From assembly GCA_003222085.1 (NCBI GenBank), contig QHUK01000040.1:1-64000 (forward strand): a stretch of 64,000 nt of DNA, written 5' to 3'. Under the pieces are notes generated by a model, which saw nothing but the letters and a program-made list of their open reading frames with translations, did not search any database and was not told the DNA's origin. Shown one piece after another: positions 41,498-50,607 of this stretch; the stretch's first letter is position 1, and each line of letters opens with the position of its first letter. The stretch is from Gemmatimonadota bacterium. GTDB taxonomy: Bacteria > Gemmatimonadota > Gemmatimonadetes > Gemmatimonadales > GWC2-71-9. Both the position numbers and the translations under genes were made by a program.

Positions 41498-42601
41498 GTG
41501 GCCGCTTCAGACACTCTCCAGGGGCGGGTCGAGCACGCCCTGTCGCAGCTCAAGAACCCTCGCAGCGGGAACGACATCCTCGCCGCCGGCATGGTCAAGG
41601 ACCTCGTCGTGGCGGGAGACGGCGCGGTTTCGTTCACGTTCCTGCTCGGTCGCGACGATCCCGGCTCGCTCGCGCGCGAGGTGCGGAAGGCCGTGCAGGG
41701 TGTGGACGGCGTGACGGCGGTGCGGGTCAACGTCACCGACGCGAGCCGTGGAGCGGAAGGTACCACTCCCCGCCAGACCACTCCCCGACCCGGTCCGGGC
41801 GGCGTCCCCCCTCCTCCGACACCAGTCGAGCTTCCCCACCTGGGCACCGTCCTCGCGATCTCGTCGGGCAAGGGCGGGGTGGGCAAGTCGACCGTCTCCG
41901 CGAACCTCGCCGTGGCGCTGGCGCGCCTCGGCGGAGGGCAGCGCGTGGGGCTGATGGATGCCGACATCTACGGGCCGAACATTCCGCGGATGATGGGTGT
42001 CGACCAGAAACCCGAAGTGCGAGGCGGGAAGATCCAGCCGCTAGAGGCCCACGGCGTGAAGGTCATGTCGCTCGCGCTCATCGTCGAGCGCGAGGCACCC
42101 GCCATCTGGCGTGGGCCGATCATCATGAAGGTGATTCAGCAATTCGTGAAGGACGTGGACTGGGGGGAGCTCGACTACTTTCTGGTCGACCTGCCCCCGG
42201 GGACGGGCGACGCGCAGCTCTCGCTCGCCCAGACGGTGCATATTCGCGCAGCGATCATCGTCACCACCCCCCAGGAAGTGGCCGTGGGCGATTCCTTGCG
42301 CGGGGCGAAGATGTTCGAGCGCGTCGGCGTGCCGGTGCTGGGCGTGGTCGAGAACATGAGCTACTTCGTGTGCCCCCACTGCGGCGAGCGCACGGAGATC
42401 TTCCTCGCCGGCGGCGGCATGCGGCTCGCCGACGAGCTCGGCGTCCCGTTGCTGGGCCAGGTGCCGCTGCAGGCGCAGCTCGCCGGCCTCGCCGACACCG
42501 GCCGCCCGATCATCGCGGCCGATCCCGGGTCGCCGGCCGGCCAGGCCCTCGACGCCGTCGCCCGGCGCGTCAACGACGCGCTCGCCGCCCTCCCGCGCTG
42601 A
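41498..42601 (+). CDS. Mrp/NBP35-type iron-sulfur cluster carrier ATPase
   Basis: 367 residues from GTG 41498. An N-terminal MIP18/DUF59 domain (VEHALSQLKNPRSGNDILAA, MVKDLVVAGDGAV; residues 1-90) is followed by a Pro-rich linker and the Mrp P-loop ATPase: ISSGKGGVGKSTVSANLAVAL, LMDADIYGPNIPRMMG, ELDYFLVDLPPGTGDAQLSL, TTPQEVAVGDSLRGAKMF, and the CxxC in YFVCPHCGERTEIF for Fe-S binding. It carries or assembles Fe-S clusters in the cytosol. Candidate recipients nearby include the ETF-QO and any molybdoenzyme. Confidence 0.93.
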   Translation: MAASDTLQGRVEHALSQLKNPRSGNDILAAGMVKDLVVAGDGAVSFTFLLGRDDPGSLAREVRKAVQGVDGVTAVRVNVTDASRGAEGTTPRQTTPRPGPGGVPPPPTPVELPHLGTVLAISSGKGGVGKSTVSANLAVALARLGGGQRVGLMDADIYGPNIPRMMGVDQKPEVRGGKIQPLEAHGVKVMSLALIVEREAPAIWRGPIIMKVIQQFVKDVDWGELDYFLVDLPPGTGDAQLSLAQTVHIRAAIIVTTPQEVAVGDSLRGAKMFERVGVPVLGVVENMSYFVCPHCGERTEIFLAGGGMRLADELGVPLLGQVPLQAQLAGLADTGRPIIAADPGSPAGQALDAVARRVNDALAALPR

Positions 42602-42603
42602 CG

Positions 42604-43386
42604 GTGCGGCTCCTCTTCGCCGCGCTGTACCTGCTGCAGCACTCCCCCCCCGCCCCCCCGGCTCGCGGCGAGCGACCCGACGTGCGCGCCGGGCTCGATA
42701 CGTTGTACGGCGGGGGCTTCCCCGCCGCGGCGGCGTATTTCGCCGGCCTCGCCGGGCGGGACTCGACCGACCCCGCGCCCCTGACCTTCGAAGCGAGCGC
42801 GTACATCTGGTGGGCTGCCGCGCTCGAAAACGACGCCTACGAGGCCGGGCGGATCGACTCGCTGCTCGATCTCGCGATCGGTCGAGCCCGCGCCACGTCC
42901 CCCGGCCCGGCCCGGGACTTCTGGCTTGCCACTGCGCTGGGGTATCGCGCCCGCCAGCGAGATCTGCACGGACATTCGTGGGGCGCCGCCAAGGACGGCA
43001 AGGCGATGCGCGACGCGTACGCCCGCGTGCTGGCCGTGGACTCGAGCTGCGCCGACTGCTTCCTGGGGCTGGGCGTGTACCAGTACGGCCTGGCGCGCGC
43101 GAGCGCCCTCGCCCGGCTGGTGGCAAAGATCATCGGATTGGGGAGCGGCAACGCGGAGCGGGGGATCGGCTATATGCGGAGGGCGGCCAGCGAGGGAGAT
43201 CTCGCGCGGGTCGAGGCAGGGTGGGTGCTGGCCGCCGCGCTGATGCGCGAAGCGGCGCGCGATCCGGCGCAGCGCGCCGCGCTCGAGCGGACCGCCCACG
43301 ACGAGGTAGCCCGGCTCGCCGCGCGCTATCCCGGAAATCCGGTCTTCCACCGGTTCGTGCGAGGGCTCCCCCAGCCGTCCCCGTGA
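42604..43386 (+). CDS. Exported TPR-like protein of unknown function
   Basis: 260 residues from GTG 42604, two bases after the Mrp stop. The start is a weak signal (LLFAALYLLQHSPPAPPARG). The body is helical: GLDTLYGGGFPAAAAYFAGL, PLTFEASAYIWWAAAL, RIDSLLDLAIGRARA, RDAYARVLAVDSSCADCFLG, LGVYQYGLARASALARLVAK, RVEAGWVLAAALMREAARDP. Pairs of helices suggest TPR-like repeats, and the protein appears periplasmic or membrane-attached. Possible contact with protein complexes. No named family. Confidence 0.6.
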   Translation: MRLLFAALYLLQHSPPAPPARGERPDVRAGLDTLYGGGFPAAAAYFAGLAGRDSTDPAPLTFEASAYIWWAAALENDAYEAGRIDSLLDLAIGRARATSPGPARDFWLATALGYRARQRDLHGHSWGAAKDGKAMRDAYARVLAVDSSCADCFLGLGVYQYGLARASALARLVAKIIGLGSGNAERGIGYMRRAASEGDLARVEAGWVLAAALMREAARDPAQRAALERTAHDEVARLAARYPGNPVFHRFVRGLPQPSP

Positions 43387-43463
43387 TCAGGGGACCCCCC
43401 TTCACCCGCTGTTGCGGCGGCGCCACTCTATCATTGCTGCCCGAATGTCTTACCATATTCCCG

Positions 43464-43844
43464 ATGGCACTACAGCAAGGAGCGGCCTCCGACCCGCAGT
43501 GGGCTCGGTTGCAGGTCGACATGAACTGTCGAGTGCGCCGGGGTGCGTGGTACCGGGTCGCGGACTTGACGCCCGCGGAAGTGAGGCTCGACGTCAACCG
43601 GGAGCAGATCCCGCTGCCGCGCACGTCCCTGAAAATCGTTTCGGCACCGCCCCAGCACTGGACGATCGTCGCCCGCCCGCGCGATGCGAGAAGCCTGCCC
43701 GCGCAATGGGGCGACAAATACGCCGTGTGCCCCGGCTGCCGCAACCGCATGGAGCTGAAAGGCGCGCCGCACACGATGCGCTGCGCCCGCTGCGAGTGCA
43801 CGTTCCGGGTCGGGTGGGAGGAGTGGTTCATCGGGGTGGGTTGA
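43464..43844 (+). CDS. Small zinc-ribbon protein
   Basis: 126 residues from ATG 43464. The C-terminal third carries CPGCRNRMELKGAPHTMRCA followed by RCECTF, two CxxC pairs, a zinc ribbon. The N-terminal part has DMNCRVRRGAWYRVADLTP and WTIVARPRDARSLPAQWGDK. It resembles small conserved proteins of this group rather than any named enzyme. The ATG has no strong Shine-Dalgarno. An exported or membrane location is not indicated. Confidence 0.6.
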   Translation: MALQQGAASDPQWARLQVDMNCRVRRGAWYRVADLTPAEVRLDVNREQIPLPRTSLKIVSAPPQHWTIVARPRDARSLPAQWGDKYAVCPGCRNRMELKGAPHTMRCARCECTFRVGWEEWFIGVG

Positions 43845-43929
43845 GCGGCGGCAACGCCGTTCCACACATCCCATCCTGAAGTATCGTCGAAGGCGCGCGC
43901 CCCGCCGTCCAAAGACGCCGAGGACTGGG

Positions 43930-45315
43930 ATGATCCAGTCGCGATTGCTCAGACGTCTGGGGTTGCTCGCGGCCCTCGCGGCCGGCTACTTCGTGGCCGG
44001 CAAGCTGGGGCTCGAGGTGGCGTACATCCACCCGAGCGCGACGGCCGTGTGGCCCCCCACCGGGCTCACGCTCGCGGCCTTACTCCTCGCTGGCTACGAC
44101 GTCTGGCCCGCCGTTCTGGTCGGCGCCTTTCTCGTCAACATCACCACCGCGGGCTCCGTGGCGACGTCCGCCGCCATCGCGGTCGGCAACACGCTCGAAG
44201 GGCTCCTGGGTGCGTACCTGGTCAACCGGTTCGCCCGCGGGCAGCGGGCCTGCGAGCGCGCGCGGGACATCTTCAAGCTGGCGGGGCTCGCCGCGCTCCT
44301 GAGCACCGCGGTCAGCGCCACGGCCGGCGTCGTCGCCCTCTCGCTGGCCGGCTTCGCGCGCTGGACCGACTTCGGGTCCATCTGGTCGACCTGGTGGATG
44401 GGCGACGCGGTGAGCGACCTGGTCGTCGCGCCGGCGGTGCTCCTGTGGGCCGCGCACCCCCGGGTGCGCTGGACCCGGCGCCAGGCGCTCGAGGCCGTCG
44501 CCCTGCTGGCGTGCCTCGCCGTCGTCGGGATCGCCGTGTTCGACGGGCTCGTCCCGTGGAAGGACAAGCACTACCCGCTGGAATTCCTGTGCATCCCGCT
44601 GCTCTTGTGGGCGGCGTTCCGGTTCGAGCAGCGCGAGGCGGCGACCGTCGTCGTGCTGCTCGCCGGTGTCGCGATCTGGGGCACCCTCCGCGGCTACGGG
44701 CCCTTCGCCCGGCCGCTGTTCAACGAGTCATTGCTCCTGCTGCAGGCGTTCCAGGGGGTCTCGGCCGTCATCACGCTGGTCCTCGCGGCAGCGGTCGCGG
44801 AGCGGACGGAAGCGGTGGACCGGCTGCGCCGGCTTGCCGTGAGCGATCCGCTGACGGGGCTCGCCAACTACCGGCAGCTCGTTCACGCGCTCGACGCGGA
44901 GATCCGGCGGTCGTCCCGCACCGATCGGCCGTTCGCGGTCGTGCTCATGGACCTGGACGGCCTCAAGAAGATCAACGATCGCTACGGCCATCTGGTGGGC
45001 AGCCTGGCCCTGCGGCGCGTCGCGGAGACGCTGCTCGGCTCCTGCCGGGGGATCGACACGGCTGCGCGGTTCGGTGGAGACGAGTTCGCGCTGGTCCTGC
45101 CCGAGACCGGGGACGCGGCGGCGTGGCACGTGGCCCGGCGCGTTGCCGACCGCGTGTCGCGGGACGGTGAGCAGCCGCCGCTCTCCGTGAGCGTCGGGGT
45201 GGCCGTGCATCCGCGCGACGGGACGACGCTCGAGGCGCTCCTGAACGCCGCGGACCGCTCGCTGTACGACACCAAGGCACGCCGCCGCACCCGGACTAAA
45301 GAACCCGCTCGTTGA
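43930..45315 (+). CDS. MASE1-GGDEF diguanylate cyclase
   Basis: 461 residues. The N-terminal 290 residues form the MASE1 sensor with eight or nine membrane segments; hallmarks are PSATAVWPPTGLTLAALLL, VGAFLVNITTAGSVATSA and WWMGDAVSDLVVAPAVLLW. The GGDEF domain follows: DPLTGLANYRQLVHALDAEI, VVLMDLDGLKKINDRYGH, RGIDTAARFGGDEFALVLPE. The catalytic site is intact and an I-site RxxD (RGID) lies five residues before GGDEF. It should make c-di-GMP in response to a membrane signal. Third GGDEF-type protein in the window. Confidence 0.93.
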   Translation: MIQSRLLRRLGLLAALAAGYFVAGKLGLEVAYIHPSATAVWPPTGLTLAALLLAGYDVWPAVLVGAFLVNITTAGSVATSAAIAVGNTLEGLLGAYLVNRFARGQRACERARDIFKLAGLAALLSTAVSATAGVVALSLAGFARWTDFGSIWSTWWMGDAVSDLVVAPAVLLWAAHPRVRWTRRQALEAVALLACLAVVGIAVFDGLVPWKDKHYPLEFLCIPLLLWAAFRFEQREAATVVVLLAGVAIWGTLRGYGPFARPLFNESLLLLQAFQGVSAVITLVLAAAVAERTEAVDRLRRLAVSDPLTGLANYRQLVHALDAEIRRSSRTDRPFAVVLMDLDGLKKINDRYGHLVGSLALRRVAETLLGSCRGIDTAARFGGDEFALVLPETGDAAAWHVARRVADRVSRDGEQPPLSVSVGVAVHPRDGTTLEALLNAADRSLYDTKARRRTRTKEPAR

Positions 45316-45349
45316 CCCCCGGCCCGGGGCTCCGGTAGCTTCCGGCGCC

Positions 45350-46690
45350 ATGACGAGCACCAGCCGCACGCCCGGCGCGCTCACCGTCGGGCCGCTCCGG
45401 CCCGTCATCCTGAACCTCGCGGCGCCGGCGGTCGCGATGATGGCGTGCCACTTCTGCTTCAACCTCATCGATGCCATTTGGGTCGGCCGCCTGATCGGGC
45501 CCGCGGCCCTCGCCGCCGTCTCGACCGCCGGGTTCTATGTGTGGGTGCTCCTGTCGCTCGGGGAGATGGTGGAAGTGGGGCTGATCGCGGTCGCCGCCCG
45601 GCGCCACGGCGAGGGGCTGCCCGACGCCGCCGCCCGCGCCGCGGGTGCCGCGGTCCTGTACGCGCTGGCCGCGGGGACGCTCGTGTCGCTCGGCGGGTTC
45701 GCGCTCACGGACGCGCTGTTTCACCTGATGGGCGTGCCGCGCGAGGTGGCGTCGCTCGGGCGGGCGTACCTGGACACGTGGCTGTTGGGCGGACCGCTCG
45801 TGTTCGGTTTCTTCGCGATCGAGGCGACGTTCCGGGCCTCGGGGGACACGCGCACGCCGTTCCTCCTGCTCATGGTCTCGGTGGTCCTGTCCGTGGGTCT
45901 CGACCCCCTGCTCATCAGCGGCGTCGGCCCGTTCCCGCGGCTCGGCGTCGAGGGCGCCGCCCTCGCCTCCGTGATGGTGCGGGGCGGCGGGTTTCTGATC
46001 GGGATCGGTCTCGCCTGGCGGCGCGGCCTGCTTCGCCTCGACGCCCCCGACTGGCGCGCCGTGCCCACGGTGTTCCGGGTCGGCGCGCCGCTCTCGCTCG
46101 CCGGCGTCCTGCTCTCGATCGTATATATGTGGCTCACCCGGTACACCTCCCGCTTCGGCACCGCCGCGCTGGCGGCGCTCGGCGTCGGCCACAAGGTCGA
46201 AGGGCTCGGCTTTATCGCGATCTCCGGGTTTGCGCTTTCGGCCTCCGCCCTCGTGGGACAGAACTTGGGCGCGCAACAGGAGGCGCGCGCCCGCCAGGCG
46301 GTGCGGATGACGGTGGGCTACTGCCTCGCGGTCACGACGGCCACGGCGATCGCCTTCCTCACGATTCCCGACACGCTCGTCGCGCTGTTCACGTCCGATG
46401 CCGCGGTCATCGCGGATGGCAGCCTGTACCTGCGGGTGATCGCGTTCGCGCAGATCGGCCAGACGTTCGAGATCATTTTGGAAGGCGCGCTCGCGGGCGC
46501 GGGGTACACGCTGTGGCCGCAAATCGCGAGCACCACGCTCACCCTGCTGCGCGTGCCGCTCGCCGCGTGGTGGTCGGGGGCCGTCGGACTCGTCGGCATC
46601 TGGCTCGCCCTCTCGGTCACGGCCGTGGCGCGCGGCATCGCGATGGCGCTGTTCTGGCTGAGGGGCCGCTGGCGGGTGACGGCAGTATGA
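45350..46690 (+). CDS. MATE family efflux transporter
   Basis: 446 residues with about 12 membrane segments in two related halves. Typical features: LNLAAPAVAMMACHFCFNLI DAIWVGRLIGPAALAAVS at the N-terminus, the central PTVFRVGAPLSLAGVLLSI, KVEGLGFIAISGFALSASAL VGQNLGAQ, and FEIILEGALAGAGYT. MATE proteins export drugs or metabolites driven by Na+ or H+. Its stop (46688-46690) is followed two bases later by a family B repeat. The start lies 34 bases after the cyclase stop. Confidence 0.93.
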   Translation: MTSTSRTPGALTVGPLRPVILNLAAPAVAMMACHFCFNLIDAIWVGRLIGPAALAAVSTAGFYVWVLLSLGEMVEVGLIAVAARRHGEGLPDAAARAAGAAVLYALAAGTLVSLGGFALTDALFHLMGVPREVASLGRAYLDTWLLGGPLVFGFFAIEATFRASGDTRTPFLLLMVSVVLSVGLDPLLISGVGPFPRLGVEGAALASVMVRGGGFLIGIGLAWRRGLLRLDAPDWRAVPTVFRVGAPLSLAGVLLSIVYMWLTRYTSRFGTAALAALGVGHKVEGLGFIAISGFALSASALVGQNLGAQQEARARQAVRMTVGYCLAVTTATAIAFLTIPDTLVALFTSDAAVIADGSLYLRVIAFAQIGQTFEIILEGALAGAGYTLWPQIASTTLTLLRVPLAAWWSGAVGLVGIWLALSVTAVARGIAMALFWLRGRWRVTAV

Positions 46691-46691
46691 C

Positions 46692-46778
46692 AACGCGGAA
46701 CGCGGAAGTGGGAACGCGGAACATCCGAAACGAGGTCGGCCCGCCTGTTCCGCGTTCCGCCTTCCGCGTTCCGACTTT
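46692..46778. repeat. Heptamer inverted repeat, family B copy 3
   Basis: Left arm 46692-46722: AAC, then GCGGAAC, GCGGAAG, TGGGAAC, GCGGAAC. Right arm 46745-46778: CTGTTCC then inverted heptamers GCGTTCC, GCCTTCC, GCGTTCC, GACTTTC. The loop is 22 bases. It starts two bases after the MATE stop and ends seven bases before the next ATG. Confidence 0.85.
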
Positions 46779-46784
46779 CTGACG

Positions 46785-47528
46785 ATGGCCACACTCATCA
46801 CGCTCCTCACGGACTTCGGCTACGCCGACAGCTACGTGGGTGAGGTGAAGGGTGTGCTGTTGTCGCAGGTGCACGGCGCTGCGCTCGTCGACATCACGCA
46901 CCAGGTCTCGCCGGGCGACGTGCGCGCGGCGCAGTACATCCTGTCGCGCGCCTGGCACCGCTTCCCGCAGGGGAGCGTGCACCTCGCGGTCGTGGACCCC
47001 GGTGTCGGCACCGACCGCCGCGTGCTCGCCGCATCGACGGCGGGACATTTCTTCGTCGCTCCGGACAACGGTCTGCTGTCGTTTCTGCCGGCGGACGCGC
47101 ACTTCGTGGGGCTGCCCATTCCGGAGGACGCCGCTCCGACCTTCCAGGCGCGTGACGTGTTCGCGCCGGTGGCGGGCCAGCTCGCCCTCGGCGCGCCGCT
47201 GTCGCACGTGGGTCATCCCGTCACCGACGTGCACCGCTCCCCGCTCCCCGCTCCTCGCCACGACGGCACGATCGTCATCGGGGAAGTCATCTACGTCGAT
47301 CGATTCGGCACGCTGATCTCGAACATCCCCGGAGACGCCGTGGAGCCGGGCGTGCGGATCAAGGTCGGCGGGACGGAGATCGGCACGCTGGCGCGCACCT
47401 TCGGGGATGTGGGACGGGGCGCCCTGGTGGCGTTCCTCGGCAGCGGCGGCACGGTGGAGATCGCGGTGCGCGACGGCAGCGCCGCGAGACTGCTAGGCGT
47501 CGGTGTGGGGGCGGAAGTGCGGGCCTGA
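46785..47528 (+). CDS. SAM hydroxide adenosyltransferase (DUF62)
   Basis: 247 residues. DUF62/SAM hydrolase motifs: ITLLTDFGYADSYVGEVKGV, DITHQVSPGDVRAAQYIL, HLAVVDPGVGTDRRVLAAST, FVAPDNGLLSFLP, and GEVIYVDRFGTLISNIPG. These enzymes use a water-derived hydroxide to split SAM into adenosine and methionine. All catalytic Asp/Arg/His positions recognisable here are present. The codons for RSPLPAPR lie in three tandem CCGCTCC heptamers (47234-47254), perhaps another repeat relic. The 3' end overlaps the anti-sigma gene by 36 bases on the opposite strand. Confidence 0.9.
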   Translation: MATLITLLTDFGYADSYVGEVKGVLLSQVHGAALVDITHQVSPGDVRAAQYILSRAWHRFPQGSVHLAVVDPGVGTDRRVLAASTAGHFFVAPDNGLLSFLPADAHFVGLPIPEDAAPTFQARDVFAPVAGQLALGAPLSHVGHPVTDVHRSPLPAPRHDGTIVIGEVIYVDRFGTLISNIPGDAVEPGVRIKVGGTEIGTLARTFGDVGRGALVAFLGSGGTVEIAVRDGSAARLLGVGVGAEVRA

Positions 47529-47753
47529 GCGCGCCGGGATCTTCACCTTCGCCATCACCCGCTCCACGAACCCGAACTCGGGGGCGAAGCGCGTCAGCTG
47601 CGCCAGCTCGCGGATCAGCTTCCGCTCCCGCTCCGCGATGGTTCGGCATTCGACGCACTGGGCGACGTGCGCGTCCCGGGTCGCGGGCAGGAGGCCCTGG
47701 GCCCAAAGCTCGACTTCGTCGGGGGTCAGGTGCGGCATGAGGGGGTCGCTCAT
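47493..47753 (-). CDS. Zinc-finger anti-sigma factor
   Basis: 86 residues starting 34 bases after the sigma stop. The zinc-binding anti-sigma signature is HVAQCVEC (H-x3-C-x2-C), preceded by LTPDEVELWAQGLLPATRDA and followed by a helix (RTIAERERKLIRELAQL). This is a cytosolic ZAS-type protein without a membrane anchor. It should bind and inhibit the neighbouring ECF sigma factor until zinc or redox change releases it. The end overlaps the converging SAM hydrolase gene. Confidence 0.85.
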   Translation of the reverse strand: MSDPLMPHLTPDEVELWAQGLLPATRDAHVAQCVECRTIAERERKLIRELAQLTRFAPEFGFVERVMAKVKIPARSGPHFRPHTDA

Positions 47754-47787
47754 TGGTCCGTCCTACGTGCGGCTGCGAAGCCGGGTT

Positions 47788-48372
47788 TCATTCCCGCCGG
47801 TCCTCGAGGTAGCCCCGTAATTCGTTGCGCGCCCGGTGGATATACGTCTTGACCGTGCCCAGCGGCAAGTCCAGGATGCGGGCGATCTCTTCGTAGCTGT
47901 GGCCTTCGACATGACGCAGCAGGATGCACATGCGGTACTCGGGCCGCAGACGCGCGATGGCGTGCTCGATGGCGCCGCCCAGCTCGCGCGCTTCGAGCTC
48001 CTGCAAGGGAGTCTCCCCGCGGTCGCCCGGCTGCGGGGCGGTCGCACTCATCTCGTCGGGCGTGGTGGCGTGGGGCGACCCGTCGAGTGAGAGGGTGTCG
48101 AGCTCGCGCTTGCGCAGATGGTCGATCGCGGCGTTGTTCGCGATCTTGAAAATCCAGGATGAGAACTTGAACTGGGGATTGTACGAGCCGATGGCGTTCA
48201 GGACCTTGATGAACGTCTCCTGGGCGAGGTCCTCGGCGAGCGCGCGGTCGCGCACCATGCGATACAACAGCGAAAAAATCGGCCGTTCGTAGCGGCGCAC
48301 CAGCTCGCGGAAGGCGGCTTCCTGGCCTTGCTTGGCCCACGCCACGACCTCCGCGTCGCTGGCGCCGGTCAG
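47788..48372 (-). CDS. ECF RNA polymerase sigma factor (RpoE-like)
   Basis: About 194 residues. Region 2: AAFRELVRRYERPIFSLLYR, LAEDLAQETFIKVLNAIGSY, FSSWIFKIANNAAIDHLRKR. Region 4: LRPEYRMCILLRHVEGHSYE, EIARILDLPLGTVKTYIHRA. The start is unclear: the family pattern (TGASDAEVVAWAKQGQ) begins at a CTG (48372), the only ATG in frame is at 48483 inside menG, and an ATA sits at 48399. It is divergent from menG with about 25 bases between starts. Co-encoded with its anti-sigma factor, it probably controls its own operon and perhaps the divergent menaquinone genes. Confidence 0.9.
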   Translation of the reverse strand: MTGASDAEVVAWAKQGQEAAFRELVRRYERPIFSLLYRMVRDRALAEDLAQETFIKVLNAIGSYNPQFKFSSWIFKIANNAAIDHLRKRELDTLSLDGSPHATTPDEMSATAPQPGDRGETPLQELEARELGGAIEHAIARLRPEYRMCILLRHVEGHSYEEIARILDLPLGTVKTYIHRARNELRGYLEDRRE

Positions 48373-48397
48373 GTTGGCCGGCCTATCTTTCGCGCCT

Positions 48398-49141
48398 ATG
48401 ACGCCCCCCCCTCCCGCGCATCCTGCGTTCGAGGTCGCCGCACACTCGGGTGGCGAAGCGAAGCGGTCGTACGTGCGCAGCATGTTCGCCGCGATCGCAC
48501 CGCGCTACGACCTGCTGAACCATCTCTTGAGCCTCAACGTGGACCGCTCCTGGCGCCGGGCCGCGGTGCGACGGCTCGCGTGGGAGCGGCGACCCGACGG
48601 CACGTATCTCGATCTCTGCGCCGGCACGCTCGATCTCGCGGCGACGCTCGCGCGCGCGCGGGGGTTCCACGGGACCGTCGTCGGCGCTGACTTCGTGATC
48701 CCCATGCTGGCGCGGGGGAAGGGCAAAGCTGCACGCGCCCGTCCGGTCGGCGCCGACGCGCTCACGCTCCCCTTCGCCGACGCCCGGTTCGACGGTGCGA
48801 TGGTGGCCTTCGGGGTCCGGAACCTGGCGGATCTCGACGCCGGCCTCCGGGAAACGCATCGCGTGCTCCGGCCGGGCGCGCGTTTCGTGGTGCTCGAATT
48901 CACCACACCGCGCTTCGCGCCGGTGCGCGCGCTCTACCTGTTCTATTTCCGGCGCGTCCTCCCCGCGATCGGCCGTGCGGTGTCGAAACATAGGGACGCC
49001 TATACGTACCTGCCAGAGTCCGTGCTCGACTTTCCGGACCCGGACGCCTTCGCGCGCCGGCTCGAGCACGCCCGATTCTCGAATGTAGGCTACGAGATCC
49101 TGACTGGCGGAATCTGCGCCGTCCATTATGGCACTCGATAA
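48398..49141 (+). CDS. menG: Demethylmenaquinone methyltransferase (UbiE/MenG)
   Basis: 247 residues from ATG 48398. UbiE features: SYVRSMFAAIAPRYDLLNHL LSLNVDRSWRR, SAM-binding YLDLCAGTLDLAATLAR, GADFVIPMLARG, ADALTLPFADARFDGAMVAF GVRNLAD, RVLRPGARFVVLEFTTP, and AYTYLPESVLDFPDPDAFAR. It adds the C-methyl group in the last step of menaquinone (or ubiquinone) synthesis. The next genes encode a UbiD, a UbiA and a UbiX type protein, so a late-menaquinone cluster is likely. Its 3' end overlaps the UbiD-type start by 14 bases. Confidence 0.93.
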   Translation: MTPPPPAHPAFEVAAHSGGEAKRSYVRSMFAAIAPRYDLLNHLLSLNVDRSWRRAAVRRLAWERRPDGTYLDLCAGTLDLAATLARARGFHGTVVGADFVIPMLARGKGKAARARPVGADALTLPFADARFDGAMVAFGVRNLADLDAGLRETHRVLRPGARFVVLEFTTPRFAPVRALYLFYFRRVLPAIGRAVSKHRDAYTYLPESVLDFPDPDAFARRLEHARFSNVGYEILTGGICAVHYGTR

Positions 49142-50606
49142 CGTGCGCGACTTCCTCGGCGCGCTCGACGCCCGGGGCGAGCTGGTGCGCGTCGACCGCC
49201 CCGTATCGGTCGACAAGGAGATCACCGAGATCGCGGACCGGTGCATGAAGTCTGGGGACGGCGGACCGGCGCTGCTGTTCGAGCGCCCGACGCTCCTGTC
49301 GGGTGCCCCGGCGCGCCATCCCGTCGCGGTGAACCTGTTCGGCTCCGAAAAGCGCATGGCGCTGGCGCTGGGCGTCGAGTGTCTGGACGAGATCGGCGCG
49401 CGGATCGCGACGCTCCTCAACCTGAAGGTCCCCGACAGCCTGCTCGGCAAGCTCGCGCTGCTGCCGCAGCTCGCGGAGGTGGCCAAGTTCCCGCCCAAGA
49501 CGATCGGCGGGAAGCCGCCGTGTCAGGAGAGCGTGATCCGCGAGCAGGACGTGGACCTGTCGCAGTTCCCCGTACCGGTGTGCTGGCCGGAAGACGGCGG
49601 ACCCTACATCACCCTCCCCGGCGTGATCACGCGCGATCCCAAGACCGGGGTCCGCAACGTCGGGATGTATCGCGTCCAGGTGATCGGCAAGAACGAGCTG
49701 GCGATGCACTGGCAGCGCCACAAGGTCGGGGCGGCGCACTGGCGTGAGATGGCGCAGCGCGGCGAGAAAATGCCCGTCGCCATCGCGCTGGGTGGCGACC
49801 CCGCGTCGATCTACGCCGCGTCGGCGCCGCTCCCGCCCACCATCGACGAGTTCCTGTTCGCCGGATTCCTGCGCCGGGAGCCGGTGCGGCTCGCCAAAGC
49901 GGTGACGTGCGATCTCGAGGTGCCGGCGGAAGCGGAGATCGTGCTCGAGGGCTACGTCGATCCGCGTGAGGAACTGGTGCTCGAGGGGCCGTTCGGCGAC
50001 CACACCGGCTTCTACTCGCTGGCCGACTACTACCCCAAGGTGCACGTCACTGCGGTCACGCTGCGCGCCGGGCCGGTCTGGCCGCATACGATCGTGGGTC
50101 GGCCGCCGATGGAGGACTACTGGCTCGGCCACGCCACGGAGCGAATGTTCCTGCCGCTCTTGCGGCTCACGCTCCCCGAAATCGTGGACCTGCACATGCC
50201 GGCCGAGGGGATCTTTCACAACCTCGTGTTCGTGAGCATCGACAAGCAGTATCCCGGGCAGGCCTACAAGGTCATGAACGGGTTGTGGGGGCAGGGGCTG
50301 ATGTCGCTCGCCAAGGTGATCATCGTGCTGGACAAGGACGTGAACGTGCGCGATCCCAAGGAGGCGTGGTGGGTGGCGCTGAATCACATCGACCCCGAGC
50401 GCGACGTGCGGTTCACGATGGGGCCGATCGACGTCCTCGATCACTCGAGCCGCGGCTTCACGTTCGGCTCCAAAATGGGGATCGATGCGACGCGCAAGTG
50501 GAAGGAAGAAGGGTTCACGCGGGAATGGCCGAACAGGATCGTCATGGACCCGGAGACGAAGCAGAAGATCGACGCGATGTGGAAGGAGCTGGGGATTGAA
50601 CTTTGA
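49128..50606 (+). CDS. UbiD family decarboxylase, likely menaquinone pathway (MqnL-type)
   Basis: 492 residues, the normal length. UbiD marks: PVTVSVDKEITEIADRC-like N-terminus (VSVDKEITEIADRC), QESVIREQDVDLSQFPVPVC, GPYITLPGVITRDPKTGVRN VGMYRVQ, HKVGAAHWREM, VAIALGGDPASIYAA, LEGPFGDHTGFYSLADYYP, PLLRLTLPEIVDLHMPAEG, and a final INALGIDATRKW-like segment (IDATRKWKEEG). The Glu/Arg prFMN-pocket residues occur in these stretches. UbiD needs prenylated FMN made by a UbiX partner, encoded two genes on. In the futalosine route MqnL decarboxylates the prenylated naphthoate; that role is inferred from the neighbours. Confidence 0.92.
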   Translation: MALDNVRDFLGALDARGELVRVDRPVSVDKEITEIADRCMKSGDGGPALLFERPTLLSGAPARHPVAVNLFGSEKRMALALGVECLDEIGARIATLLNLKVPDSLLGKLALLPQLAEVAKFPPKTIGGKPPCQESVIREQDVDLSQFPVPVCWPEDGGPYITLPGVITRDPKTGVRNVGMYRVQVIGKNELAMHWQRHKVGAAHWREMAQRGEKMPVAIALGGDPASIYAASAPLPPTIDEFLFAGFLRREPVRLAKAVTCDLEVPAEAEIVLEGYVDPREELVLEGPFGDHTGFYSLADYYPKVHVTAVTLRAGPVWPHTIVGRPPMEDYWLGHATERMFLPLLRLTLPEIVDLHMPAEGIFHNLVFVSIDKQYPGQAYKVMNGLWGQGLMSLAKVIIVLDKDVNVRDPKEAWWVALNHIDPERDVRFTMGPIDVLDHSSRGFTFGSKMGIDATRKWKEEGFTREWPNRIVMDPETKQKIDAMWKELGIEL

Positions 50607-50607
50607 C

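Noticed and set aside
47234-47254. Three CCGCTCC heptamers inside the SAM hydrolase gene as another repeat element
   Set aside because: Too short, one arm only, and the encoded RSPLPAPR could be natural in a variable loop; not enough to list.
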